Below, in pieces: positions 1 to 11,215 of a stretch of 64,000 nt of DNA. Position numbers and translations under genes: made by a program. The DNA is from Emydura subglobosa (taxonomy: Eukaryota > Chordata > Testudines > Chelidae), in assembly GCA_007922225.1 (NCBI GenBank), contig ML680055.1, positions 585,496 through 649,495 on the forward strand, in the 5' to 3' direction. How positions within the stretch are numbered: position 1 is the stretch's first letter; each line of letters starts with the position of its first letter. The notes under the pieces were generated by a model. It had not been told where the DNA came from, did not search any database, and was given only the letters and a program-made list of their open reading frames with translations.

Positions 1-600
1 GTGTCTCACACATCCATGTCTGTACTCCTTGTCCCCTTTATCCCTCCTGTTAAGAGGAACTTTGTCTTTCCACGTCAACTCTGTTTTCTGAAGGGAGGGA
101 GGTGTTCGGGGGTAATCAGATGTTTAAGTTTTCCCATTCCTGGGAAAGCCTGCCAGAGCTGCTTGCCAGCCAGTGGGGGGCGGGAACTGGCATGGAGCTG
201 CGGGGTGGGTACAGTTGCACTCGGTGCGTATGCAAATCCCCTGCGAGCACCTCTGCCAAGTCTCACTAGTTTGGGGAGAGCAAAACTCAGAGTGAATTTT
301 GGAGGCAGCATCTCACTCTTCCAAGGAAAGTTTCCGCTGTGCTGAAAATCTCATTCTGCTTATAATGGTCACAGCCTGGATGCACTGATTTACATATGTA
401 AATCATATGCATTTATGTAAATTCCAGACCAAATAATATTATCACAGGCCTTATAGAATAGGTTCCTTCCCATAGCAAGTCACTCAATTGTGTTTTCTAA
501 ACGCAGAGCGACATTGCTTTGAACTGGCCATCTGAACATAACATCGATATTCTGATACATTTAGCACAAAAGAGCCCTGCTTCTTCCCCCCCCGCTACCC
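1..600. other. spacer, no gene seen
   Basis: Unique-looking sequence. The open frame covering 1-345 has no recognisable domain and no splice context that would make it an exon, so it is not called. Nothing else is recognised before the CA repeat. Confidence 0.5.
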
Positions 601-603
601 CCC

Positions 604-633
604 AACACACACACACACACACACACACACACA
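604..633. repeat. (CA)n microsatellite
   Basis: About 14-15 uninterrupted CA dinucleotides following a C-rich tract. Confidence 0.97.
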
Positions 634-1247
634 TCCTTGCCAGTAACTGTGTTCAGCTCGCTCTCGTGATGAAGTGAAACGGACTCCCCAGGCAGGCCCT
701 CCCCACCCTGCTGGTGAATGTGTCGGGACACAGCTGTGTGCAATGCCCAGACAAAGACAATCACGTCAAGGCCATGAGTCCTGAGTCACCCCAACTTCAG
801 CGGTCCTCCAGGATGGGCTCATCTCAGAAAAATGGTGCTGCAGCAGCAACCCTAATCTGCTCCTCCGTGGGCAGAGTGATGACATGACGGAGGCCGTAGC
901 AGATTCGTTCGTTTAGTGCTGACCCCAGATGATGAGAATTGCGTTATCTGTAAAAATAGACTGTCTTACTAAGTCCTCTGTCAGAGGGCCCACCCTTAGG
1001 GATCTTTCCTCAGGCAAACTTCCACTGGGATCCAGCTGGAGTCAGAACCTCAGGAGCTGGCCGGCTTTTGCACACGTGCGGTCGCCAGCCCGCCCTGCTC
1101 ATGGTGGAATGCCTGGCCCTGAGACCTGCTCTAAGGCACCCGAAAGAACAGGCTGTTGAGTGGCTGAGCTGTTTCAGAGTTTGATGGGGAACTGTGCAAA
1201 GCTCCCTGTACTTCCAATGGAGCAGAGCTAGGCCAATCCTACTCTTA

Positions 1248-1370
1248 GGGTGTGTCTACACAGCAGCTGGGGGGGTGCTTCCCCGTGCACATTGCCACCC
1301 CCATGCCAGCTCAGCATGAGGCAGTGTGCTAAAAATAGCAGGGTGGGTGCAGCACAGGTGCTTCAATAAA
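1248..1370. mobile_element. MITE remnant, GGGTGTGTCTACAC end
   Basis: Starts with the terminal motif GGGTGTGTCTACACAG directly after TTA and runs through a 'gctaaaaatagcag' segment typical of palindromic reptile/bird MITEs. Only the left end is clear; the right end is estimated. Related ends occur near 12.1, 31.7, 33.2, 46.3 and 58.7 kb. Confidence 0.55.
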
Positions 1371-1539
1371 CCCAAGTGCAAAGGGACACACCTAGGAACA
1401 AAGCACACAGGTCAGACCTGCAGGGCGGAAGGCTGTACCCCGAGAGGCAGGAACTGGCAGTGGACAAACAACTGACCATGAATGTGATGCTGTGACAAAA
1501 AAGGCTAATATGATTTTTATAAAAAATCTGTATAAACAG

Positions 1540-2135
1540 GGGAGTAGGAGTAGGGGGTGATTTTACCTCTGTTCCTGGCAGAGCTGAGACCAATCCTGGA
1601 ATACTGCATCCCTTCCTGGTGTCCACATTTTAAAATGGACTTTGAAAAACTGGAGAGAGTTTGTGCAGAAAAGAACCACAAAAATGATTCAAGAGCTGGA
1701 AAAATGCCATAGAGTGAGAGACTGAAATAGTTCAATCCATTTAGCTCATCAAAAATCAGATTGAGAGGCAACTTGATGCCCATGTATAAGTACCTTCAAA
1801 GGGAGAAAATACCAGGCACTAAGGGCTCTTTGATCTAGCAGACATAAGCATTACAAGAACCACTGGCTGGAAGTGAAACCAGACAAATTCAAATTAGATT
1901 TAGGCAAAAAACATTAAGTCAGGGCTATTAACCATTGGAACAAACTCCCAAGGGAAGTGGGAGATTCTCCATCTCTTGGTGTCTTCAGAGTCAGACTGGA
2001 GCTTTTCTGGGAGACGCTTTCACCAAACACAAGGTATTGGGCTCAGTGCAGGGCTACCTGGGGGAAGCCTGCAATACACAGGAAGTCAGACTAGATGATC
2101 TAATGGTCCCTTCTGACTTTAATCCAGGCATATCC
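1540..2135 (+). mobile_element. CR1-type LINE, 3' part (5'-truncated)
   Basis: Contains the C-terminal end of the CR1 reverse-transcriptase ORF in decayed frames (an 'RPILEYC' block, then 'FEKLERV') followed by the 3' tail 'agactagatgatctaatggt', the usual CR1 family 3' end. Several frameshifts and stops make it non-coding. Confidence 0.85.
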
Positions 2136-2139
2136 TGCT

Positions 2140-3282
2140 TGAACAACAGGTTTTACAGCTCCCTAAAGTTCAGTGGTACAGTACAGTGGCAGTATTGCCA
2201 ACCCCATGGCTTTGTCAACACTAGGAAAATAGGTGTGTTAGCTAACATATGGTAAAACACCCCTTTTTACCCTAGTGTAGATATGGTCCAAGAGTCCAAC
2301 AGACATGAGACAGACTCTGAAAAGGCGAAGAGATTTTATTAAAAGACATTTTGCTGTTTTGATCGTCTTCTGATTGTCTTTCCTCTGAGTGTGTGTGTGA
2401 CAATCCATGCTGCCAACTCACATGCAATGCGAGTTTTGGCTCTGCTGCAGGAGCTCTCCCTAGAGGACCCCCAGGAGAGAAGGCCCCTGCACAAGGATCG
2501 AGTGAGAGACAGTCCCTGCCTCAAAGAGCTCCAGTGTTTGCAGCTCTTGTGGCTTCTGATTGCAAGTCTTGCAATATTTGGTGCTTTTCTTAGAGCCACA
2601 GCTCCTGGGGTCAGGGGCGTGTGCTGGAGACCCTCAGTTTCATTGTTTAAACGTTTGTTTTCTTGGCCTCATGGTTCCCAAAAGCTTGAAAACATGACCA
2701 GAATGAACACCAACAGGACCAAAATCGGCAAAGAGCCCAAATTTGTGAGTTTTAAAAATTTCATGATTTTTAAGCCAAGATTTGGGGGGTTGACTCCTGC
2801 TTTCTGAACATCTGAGGTTGGCAGTACTAATTTCTGTGCTCAGCTCTATAGTGCACACACTTCTACAGTTACTCCTGTAGCGAGAGTAGATTGAATCTGT
2901 GCTGGGGATTGGAAAGTTGTGGATTCAACCCCAGGTGACAGCTTATGTGGGCAGGTTACTGTGAGAACTTTGTCGTCACTTTCAATTGAAAGGTGTTGTC
3001 TCTAGAGACACATTTGTGTGGTATTTTTCAGTCTGTGTCTTGGTTAATGGAGCTGCTGCTTCAAGATGACAGTGGGACACCTACTGGCAATGATAGCTGG
3101 TTTGAAGAAGCGTGAGAGCAGTGTGTGGGAGATCTGCTGTGCGCGCTCCACCCCAAAGGTCAGATCTTGATTTAATGACCTTTTCCACGAAACAAGCCTT
3201 CTTCTCACATTAGTACCTACGGGACAAGCTGCCTTTGGGACATGGCTAGTGAGCCACAGAGAGATTCACTGGCTGGCACTAA
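2140..3282. other. spacer with an old dispersed repeat
   Basis: No gene recognised. The stretch around 2650-2830 (T-rich, with 'aaaatttcatgatttttaag') resembles a repeat seen again near 24370-24440. It looks like an ancient interspersed element that I cannot name with confidence. The 138-aa frame at 2391-2807 runs through it and is not called. Confidence 0.4.
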
Positions 3283-4917
3283 TGTCATAGATTCTAAGGC
3301 AAGAAGGGACCATTGGGATCATCTGATCTGACCCCCTGTATAACACAGGCCACAATATAACTAATAACACAATATAATAAATAACATTGCCCCACAATAA
3401 TTTCCAGAGCAGATCTTTTAGTAAAACATCCAATCTGGATTTAAAAATTGTCAGTGAAGGAGAATCTGCCATGACCCTTTGTAAGCTGTTCCAATGGTAA
3501 ATTACTCTCAATGTTCAAACTTTACACCTTATTTCCAGTGTGAATTTAGCTTGCTTTAGCTTCCAGCCATCGAATCATGTTTTATTTTTCTCTGCGAGGT
3601 TGAAGAGACCATTAATAAATATTTTCCCCATTTTAGATATTCACAGACTGGGATCAAGTCACCCCTTCACCTTCTGTTTGTTACACTAACTAGAGGAAGC
3701 TCCTTGAGTCTGTCACTACGAGGCAGGTTTTCTAAACCTTTAATCATTCTTGTGGCTCTTCTCTGAGCCCTCTCCAATTTATCAGCATCCTTCCTGAGTT
3801 GTTGGCCCCAGAACTGGACACAGCATTCCAACAGTGGTTGCACCAGTGTCAAACACAGAGGTAAAATAACTTCTCTGCTCCTCTCAAGATTCCCCTGTTT
3901 ATATGTCCTAGAATCACATTAGCTCTTTTGGCCACGGCATCACACTGGGAGCTCGTATTCAGCTGATTATCTACCATGACCTCCAAATCTTTTTCAGAGT
4001 CACTGCTTCCCCGGATAGAGTCCCCCCTCCTGAAAGTATGGCCTACATTCTTTGTTCCTAGATATATACATTTACATTTAGCCACATTAAAATGCATATT
4101 GTTTGCTTACACCTAGCTTACCAAGGGATCCAGATTGTGCTGAATTGATGACCTGTCCTTGTCATTTACCACTCCCCCAATGTTTGTGTCATCTGCAAAC
4201 TTTATCAGTGATGATTTCATATTTTCTTCCAGGCCGTTGATAAAAATGTGAAATAGGGTAGGGCCAAGAACCAGTCCCAGCAGGACCCCACTGGAAACAC
4301 ACCTGCTTGATGACGATTCCCTGTTCACAATCACATTTTGAGACCAATCAGTTAGTCAGTTTATAAGCCATTTAATGTGTACCATGTTAATTTTATATCA
4401 TTCTAGTTGTATAATCAAAAGATCATGTGGTACCTAATCAAACACCTTACAGAAGTCTAAATATAGTACATCAACACCTTTATCAGCCAGACTTGTAATC
4501 TCATCAAAAAAAGATACCAAGTTAATTTGACAGGAACTGTTTTCCATAAACCCTGTTGATTTGCATTGATTACATTACTCTCCATTATGTCTTTATTAAT
4601 CGAGTTCCATAAAAGTTACTCCATTATCTTGCACACGATCGATGCCAAACTGACAGGCCTATAATTACCAGTCATCCTGTTTACCTTTTTCAAAAATTGG
4701 CACATTAGCTTTCTTCAGTCTTCTAGATTTTCCCCAGTGTTCCAAGATTTAATGAAAGTTAACATTAACGGTCCAGCTAGCTCTTTTTTAAAACTCTTGG
4801 TTGCAAGTTATCTGGACCAGTTGATTTTAAAAATGGCTATCTTTAATAACTTCTGTTTGATATCCTCCAGAGATACTAGTGGAATGGAAAGACTGTTATC
4901 ATGATATATCATCTGAG

Positions 4918-4942
4918 ATATATGTATATATATATCATCTGT
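4918..4942. repeat. AT-rich simple repeat
   Basis: Alternating TA tract (tatatgtatatatatat) inside CR1 copy A. A second AT-rich tract lies at about 5217-5250. Confidence 0.8.
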
Positions 4943-6213
4943 TTTTTCTCAAATACAGACTAGAAATATTTATTGACCACTTCTTCCTTTTTTGCATTAT
5001 TATCGATAATTCTACCATTTCCATCTAGTAATGGACCAATACCACGATCAGGATTCTTTTTGTTCCTAATATATTTTAAAACTCTTTCTTACTGTCCTTA
5101 ACTGGGATGGCCATAGAGCGCTCCTTTTGTCCCTTGCTTCCCTTATCAATTTTCTACAATTGCTAACTTCTGATTTATATAATTTTACTATCAACTTCTC
5201 CTTTCTGACATTTGTTTTATATATATATACATATATTTATTTATTTATTATAGCTGTCTTCACTTTCCCCTAAACTAGGTCTGTTTTCTAACCAGTATGG
5301 AAGGTGGCTTTTAGGGCATTGAATAATGTGTTCTTAAATGATTCCCAATTATCATTCATGCTTTAAATGAGATTAAAGATTAAATTTCTTCCTCCCAGCT
5401 GATTTGGCTCATAATTGTTTTTAACTTTGTGAAATTGGCCCTATCAAAGCACCAAGTTTATATATTACTGGTCTGGATTTTATCCTGCTTGCACATTGTA
5501 AATGTGAGGAAGTCATGATCACATGTACTTAATTTTTAGTTCTGTGATCTGTTCCTCTTTATCTCTTAGGAGAAGGTCTAATGGAGCATTCCTCCATATT
5601 GACTGCAATTCTTTTTGAGTTAGGAAATTGTCATTTATTATATTTAGAAATTCCAAAGATGTTTTAGGCATGGCAGCATGAGACCTCCCGTATGTGTCAC
5701 TCAAATCGAAGTCCCCCATGATCACACAGGTTTTTTCCCTGTACATTGTACATAGGTGCGTAAGGAGGCAGTCATCCTGTTCTCCAGTGTGACTTGGTGG
5801 GCTGTAGCAGATACCACCTATGCTCCCTCCAGTGATCCATACGCATTGATGGCAAATTTCCTGCCAGTTATCCATGACTCAGAAACAGGTAATGACACTT
5901 TTGACAAATTGCCACTGCCCCTCTCCGTTTACGCACTCAGTCCTTCCTAAATGTATTATAACCTTTGATTTTAACATTCAATTCATGTGACTCATGCCAG
6001 CAGTAATACCAACAAGATCATATTTATGCTCATAAAAGTGCAATTTCATTTCCTCTTGTTTGTCCCCTGGGCTCCTAGCATTGGTGTATCGGCAATTCAA
6101 GAATTTCTTCTCTTTGTGTCCCTTTGTACCTTGATTAATTTTGTAATCAACATCTTGATTTTGTGCTAACAGAGTGCTCAGGTCTTTCCTCTTTTTATGC
6201 TCCCCTTTTGATA

Positions 6214-6563
6214 TTAGTTTAACATCCTCCTCACTATTCTAGCCAGCCTGTCCCCAAGGAGATTGGTTCCCCTTCTACTGAGGTGGAGGATATCCAAAAT
6301 GTACAGACCCTTCTCCCCATAGAAGGTGGACAAATGCTCCACAAAACCAACGCCCTTCACCACGTACCTAGCCAGTGGTTCACTTCCACAATCTTCTGTC
6401 ACCCTTTGCTCATGGGACACAAAAGATCTCTGAGATGATCACTTGGACATGCTTCTTCAGCATGGTTGCAAGTTCCCTGAAGCCATCTGCTCTCTGTGAG
6501 ATATCCCACGATGCAGTGTCATTTGGGCTGATGTGAAGCATGGTCAATGGATCCTTGCCCATT
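6214..6563 (-). pseudogene. CR1 ORF1 C-terminal esterase remnant (copy A)
   Basis: Reverse-strand reading gives a hydrolase-like segment in which the family's GTND block has decayed to a 'PND' form (6490-6560). It ends with 'LHLSRRGTNLLGDRLARIV', the usual end of CR1 ORF1. A frameshift or stop lies near 6420. The ORF1 esterase is known in CR1 clades; its role in retrotransposition is not settled. Confidence 0.7.
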
Positions 6564-6571
6564 GACTACAG

Positions 6572-6971
6572 CAGTGTTTCTCAACCGGGGGTACACAGAT
6601 GTCTTCCAAGGGGTAAATGAACCCATCTAGATACTTGCTTAGTTTTACAACAGGCTACATAAAAAGCACTAGCAAAGTCAGTACAAACTAAAATTTCATA
6701 CAGACACTGACTTGTTTATACTGCTCTATCTATTATATGTTGAAATGTAAGTACAATATTTACATTCCAATGCATTTATTTTATAATTATATGGTAAAAA
6801 TGAGAAAGTCAGCAATGGCAAATGTTCAGTGATAGTGCGCTGTGATACTTTTGCGTTTTTATGTCTGATTTTGTAAGCAAGTAGTTTTTAAGGGAGGTGA
6901 AACGTGGGGTATGTAAGACAAATCAGACTCCTGAAAGGCGTACAGTAGTCTGGAAAGATTGAGAGCTACTG
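6572..6971. mobile_element. non-autonomous hAT element (about 400 bp)
   Basis: Left end CAGTGTTTCTCAACC and right end, read in reverse, CAGTAGCTCTCAATC form hAT/Charlie-type terminal inverted repeats. Flanks are GACTACAG (6564-6571) and GATTACAG (6972-6979), an 8-bp target duplication with one mismatch. CR1 copy A resumes on both sides, so the insertion is younger than that CR1. No transposase frame is present. Confidence 0.88.
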
Positions 6972-7127
6972 GATTACAGATGCTTATCCAATCTTGGAGT
7001 GTCATCTCATGTTTTGGCTCCAGTACCTGGTCTGGTTTGAATCCAGATCATTTCAGGCAGCATTAAAAAATTGTTCTCTTCTATGGATATAGGTGGTCTC
7101 AGTTCTAGCTCTAAGAGATCTGGCTGT

Positions 7128-9060
7128 ATTTTAAAGAAACTTTATTGAGGGGACAGGAACAAACCATCCTGAAGTGCAGAAAGAATAGCAAATATGGCCG
7201 GCGACCAACTTGGCTTAACAAAGAAGTCTTCGGTGATCTTAAACACGGAAAGGAAGCTTACAAGAGATGAAAGCTTGGTCAGATGACCAGGGAGGAGTAT
7301 AAAGATACTTCTCGAGCAGGCAGGAGTGAAATCAGGAAGGCCAAAGCACAATTGGAGTTGCAGCTAGCAAGGAACGTGAAGGGGAACAAGAAGGGTTTCT
7401 ACAGGTATGTTAGCAACAAGAAGAAGATTAGAGAAAGTGTAGGCCCCTTACAGAATGGGGGAGGCAACCTAGTGACAGAGGATGTGGAGAAAGCTGAGGT
7501 ACTCAATGCCTTTTTTGCCTCTGTCTTCACAGACAAGATCAGCTCCCAGACTGCTGCACTGGGCAGCACAGAATGGGGAGGAGGTGAGCAGCCCTCAGTG
7601 CTGAAAGAACAGGTTCAGGACTATTTAGAAAGGCTGGAGAAGGCATGCACAAGTCCATGGGAACAGTTGCAATGCATTCGAGGGTGTTGAGGGAATTGGC
7701 TGATGTGATTGCAAAGCCATTGGCCATTATCTTTGAAAACTCGTTGGCAATTGAGGGAGGTCCCGGATTATTGGAAAAAAGCAAATCTAGTGCCCATCTT
7801 CAAAAATGGGAAGGAGGAGGATCCGGGGAACTACAGACCAGTCAGCCTCACCTCAATCCCTGGAAAAATCATGGAGCAGGTCCTCAAGGAATCCATTTTG
7901 AGGCCGTTGGAGGAGAGGAAGGTGATCAGGCACAGTCAGCGTGGATTTACCAAGGGCAAGTCATGCCTGAGTAGCCTGATTGCCTTCTATGATGAGGTGA
8001 CTGACTCTGTGGATGTGGGGAAAGAGGTGGATGTGATCTACCTTGACTTTAGCAAAGATTTTGATATGATCTCCCACAGTATTTTTATCAGCAAGCTAAA
8101 GAAGTATGGGTTGCATGAATGAACGATAAGGTGGATAGAAAGCTGGCTAGATCATCTGTCTCAACGAGTGGTGATCAACGGCTCGATGTCTAATTGGCAG
8201 CTGGTCACAAGCGGAGTGCCCCAGGGGTCAGTGCTCAGGCCTCTTTTGTTCAACATCTTCATTAATGATCTGGAGGATGGGGTGGATTGAACCCTCAGCA
8301 AGTTTGCAGATGACACTAGGCTGGGGGGAGTGGTAGATATGCTGGAAGGCAGGGATAGGATACAGAAGGACCTAGAAAAATTGGAGATTGGGCCAAAAGA
8401 AATCTGATAAGGTTCAACAAGGACAAGTGCGGAGTCCTGCACTTAGGACACAAGAATCCCATGCACAGCTATAGACTGGGGACCGATGGGCTAGGCAGCA
8501 GTTCTGCAGAAAAGGACCTGGGGGTAACAGTGGATAAGAAGGTGGACATGAGTCAGCAGTGTGCCCTGGTTGCCAAGAAGGCTAATAGTATATTGGGCTG
8601 CACTAGTAGGAGCATTGCCAGCAGATCACGGGAAGTGATTATTCCCCTCTACTCAGCATTGGTGAGGCCGTATTTGGAGTATTGTGTCCAGTTTTGGGCC
8701 CCCCACTACAGAAAAGATGTGACAAATTGGAGAGAATCCAGCGGAGGGCAGCAAAAGTGATTAGGGGACTGGAGCACAAGATTTATGAGGAGAGGCTGAG
8801 GGAACTAGGCTTGTTTAGTCTGCAGAAGAGAAGAGTGAGGGGGGATTTGATAGCAGCCTTGAACTACCTGAAAGGGGGTTCCAGGGAGGATGGAACTGGG
8901 CTGTTTTCAGGGATGGCAGACGACAGAACTAGGAACAATGGCCTCAAGTTGCAGTGGGGGAGGTCTAGGCTGGATATTAGGAAAAAGTTTTCCCTAGGAG
9001 GGTGGTGAAGCACTGGAATGGGTTACTTAGAGATGATGGAATCTCCAGCCTTAGAGAGAG
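7128..9060 (+). mobile_element. CR1 LINE copy B, EN C-terminus through RT, truncated both ends
   Basis: Plus-strand CR1 ORF2. It begins at the EN-RT linker ('YFKETLLR', then the 'RRPTWLNKEVFGDLK' block near 7200). It continues through 7283-7690, where '[13 protein letters not shown]' and '[10 protein letters not shown]' are seen, and then RT at 7709-8122 ('DPGNYRPVSLTSIPGK', 'QRGFTKGKSCL', 'VIYLDFSKDFD'). The FADDT box lies near 8305 and the C-terminal '[12 protein letters not shown]' near 8670. Frameshifts near 7690, 7700 and 8400 and an in-frame stop at about 8288 break it. It stops near 9060 without the usual 3' tail. Confidence 0.92.
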
Positions 9061-9434
9061 CCAACAGCTATTCCCCTGCCCCCAGGACCTGTCATCCCCT
9101 GGTACATCCCTACCTTACACACCACTAGCTGCCTCTTCTGTGTGCCTGACCCTCCCCATTCAGAGCTGGGCACTCGCTATTTCTCCCCAGAGCAGGGTGG
9201 GGAGAGGAAGTAGCAGGTGCTCCCTCCTGGGCCTAGGAAGACTCATCCTGCTATAGAACCACTCAGAGCTGGGAGGGCAGGGCCCAGGCAAGTAAGGAGC
9301 TGGATTGTGGGGCACCCACTAGGAGCAGGGGACAAGCACCATCCATTCATACTATCCTGGAAGACAGTTGTGCCTGTGCCATTTTGGCCTGCTCATGGAT
9401 GAGGGCAGAGGAATGCAGCATCCTGTCCATTTTG
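9061..9434. other. spacer, no gene seen
   Basis: GC-moderate sequence between two CR1 fragments; no repeat or coding signal recognised. Confidence 0.5.
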
Positions 9435-9828
9435 ATGGGAAAAGGCAAATCTAGTGCCCATCTTCAAAAAAGGGAAGGAGGAGGAAGATCCAGGGAACTA
9501 CAGACCAATCAGCCTCATCTCAGTCCCTGGAAAAATCATGGAGCAGGTCCTCAAAGTATCCATTTTGAGTCACTTGGAAGAGAGGAAGGTGATCAGGAAC
9601 AGTCAGCATGGATTCACCGAGGGCAAGTCATGCCTGACCAACCTGATTGCTTTCTATGATGAGATGACTGGCTCTGTGGATGTGGGGAAAGTGGTGGACA
9701 TGAAATACCTTGACTTTAGCAAAGCTTTTGATACCGTCTCCTGCAGTATTCTTATCAGCAAGTTCAAGAAGTGTGGGTTGGATGAATGGACTATAAAGAG
9801 GATAGAATCTTCTATGATTCTATGACAG
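9435..9828 (+). mobile_element. CR1 LINE fragment, RT core joined to a short tail
   Basis: Encodes 'DPGNYRPISLISVPGK', 'QHGFTEGKSCLTNLIAFYDEM' and 'MKYLDFSKAFDTVS' in one frame (9454-9810), the N-terminal half of the CR1 RT. Right after 'gatagaatcttctatgattctatga' it ends in a tail-like motif, so the RT C-terminus and most of the 3' UTR have been deleted. Confidence 0.88.
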
Positions 9829-9984
9829 GAAAGCAGCCCCTGTTGTACTGGCTAAGCCCCTGCAGGTGGATAGACTCCACAGAGGAGACCACGTGGATTG
9901 CTGCCATTGAGTCGTTCCTTTCAAATCCATTCTCACAGCAGCTGTTCTCAGTGCAGTGACAATTGGGGACCAGCCAACAGTCCT

Positions 9985-10345
9985 TGAATAGTGGGACCAG
10001 ATTGTTAGGCAGGCTTGGGGTGAGCAGCAGGGACAGGTGCAGAAGACCGTGTTCCTGGAATTGTGTGTGGCGCTTACCCAGATGAGGGCTTCCCTCAGCA
10101 TAGAGCAGTGAGCGGCAATTGCAGTGTGGAAACCTGATGCCATAGATTGCTAGAGAGCTGTGGGGAACCAATGTGGTGTGGGGAAATCCACTGTAGCTGC
10201 CATAAAGTTCTGCAAGGCAATTCAGCATTTCCTACCATACCAGGGGGCCAGGCTGGGCAATGTGCAGCAAATAGATTCAAGCCAATGGGGTTCCCTCAGC
10301 AGCTTCCTGTGCCAGTGAATTCTGCAATGGAAGGTGGCACTCTGT
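9985..10345 (+). pseudogene. Harbinger/PIF transposase N-terminal relic
   Basis: A frame with in-frame stops reads 'VFLELCVALTQMRASLSIEQ', a stop, then 'AAIAVWKPDAIDC', a stop, then 'RAVGNQCGVGKSTVAAI', and ends 'GARLGNVQQI'. This is the N-terminal helix-turn-helix region of Harbinger (HARBI1-like) transposases, before the DDE core. The downstream DDE motifs are missing: the segment stops near 10345 before CR1 at 10448. A 138-aa open frame on the opposite strand is a shadow. Harbinger transposases act with a Myb-like partner, which was not seen here. Confidence 0.75.
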
Positions 10346-10447
10346 GAAAAATATTTCCATTTATTAATTATGAACTTGCTGCTTTTTCATATTTATTGAA
10401 ATGTCACCTTGTTCTTATGTTCTAGGACAGAAACTTCCAACCAGCCT

Positions 10448-11215
10448 TCTCTAGATTGTTCATAGAATCATAGAAGTGTAGGACTGGAAGGGACCTCAAG
10501 AACTCTTCTAGTCCAGCCCCTTGCACTTAAGGCAGGATTAAGTATTATCTAGACCATCCCTGCCAGGCGTCTGTCCAATCTGCTCTTAAAAATCTCCAAT
10601 GACGTAGATTCCACAACCTCCCTAGGCAATTTATTCCAGTGCTTTACTACCCTGACAGTTGGGAAGTTTGTAGAATGTTTTCTTGTTACCCTTCATGTCT
10701 CTAGTTAGTTAGTTTAATCTCATTTTGTGCCTTGACCTTTCTAATTTGTCCCTACAGACTTGTGTTATTTGTTTATATTCTTTGTAATTTGACCTAGTTT
10801 CCACTGTATGTCTGAATCTTTTTTGAGTTTCAGATCACTGAAGATCTGCTGGTGAAGCCAGGGTGGTCTGTTGCCACACCGCCTCTCTCTCCTAGGCAGT
10901 GGGATAGTTTGCTCTTGTGCCCTTAATAATGTCTCTTTGAAAAACTGCCAACTCTCTTGAACTGATTTTCCCTTTAGACGTGCTTCCCATGGGATCTTCC
11001 CTACCAACTCCCTGAGTTTGCTAAAGTCTGCCTTCTTGAAATCCATTCTCTTCATTGTGTGGTTTTCCCTCCGACCATTCCTTAGAGTCCTGAACTCTAC
11101 CATCGCATGCTCACTGTCACCCAAGCTGCCTTCCACGTTCCAATTCTCACCCACTGCCTCCCTAGTTGTCAAAATCAAATCCAGTACAGAGTGGGGCGAA
11201 GTCCTGTAGTGAATT
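10448..11215 (-). mobile_element. internally deleted CR1 LINE (3' end joined to EN-RT linker)
   Basis: Starts with the CR1 3' tail 'catagaatcatagaagtgta' (read on +) and continues about 220 bp into the 3' end. At about 10670 it then jumps to the endonuclease C-terminus/RT linker (minus-strand frame 10765-11178 with 'LGDSEHAMVEFRTL', 'MKRMDFKKADFSKLRELVG', 'KETLLRAQEQTIPLPRRE'). The entire RT is missing. Confidence 0.88.

Larger units (their letters stand above)
3283..7125 (-). mobile_element. CR1 LINE, long copy A (ORF1 tail, EN, RT, 3' end), split by a hAT element
   Basis: Read on the minus strand. From 7125 down it holds the end of ORF1, including esterase-domain remains (a 'DILHLSRRGTNLLGDRLA' block near 6240-6300). 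Next comes an endonuclease block at 5519-6130 with 'CVIMGDFDLSDT'. The reverse transcriptase follows at 3667-5400, with FADD near 4180 and the 'LEYC/QFW' block near 3800. The 3' tail starts at 3283 ('catagattctaagg'). Numerous frameshifts and stops show it is dead. The hAT element at 6572-6971 interrupts ORF1. CR1 ORF2 normally encodes an AP-type endonuclease plus RT that copy its own RNA at a nicked target. Confidence 0.88.

Noticed and set aside
9812..10228. 138-codon minus-strand open frame.
   Set aside because: The opposite strand carries the Harbinger transposase homology, so this is its antisense shadow.
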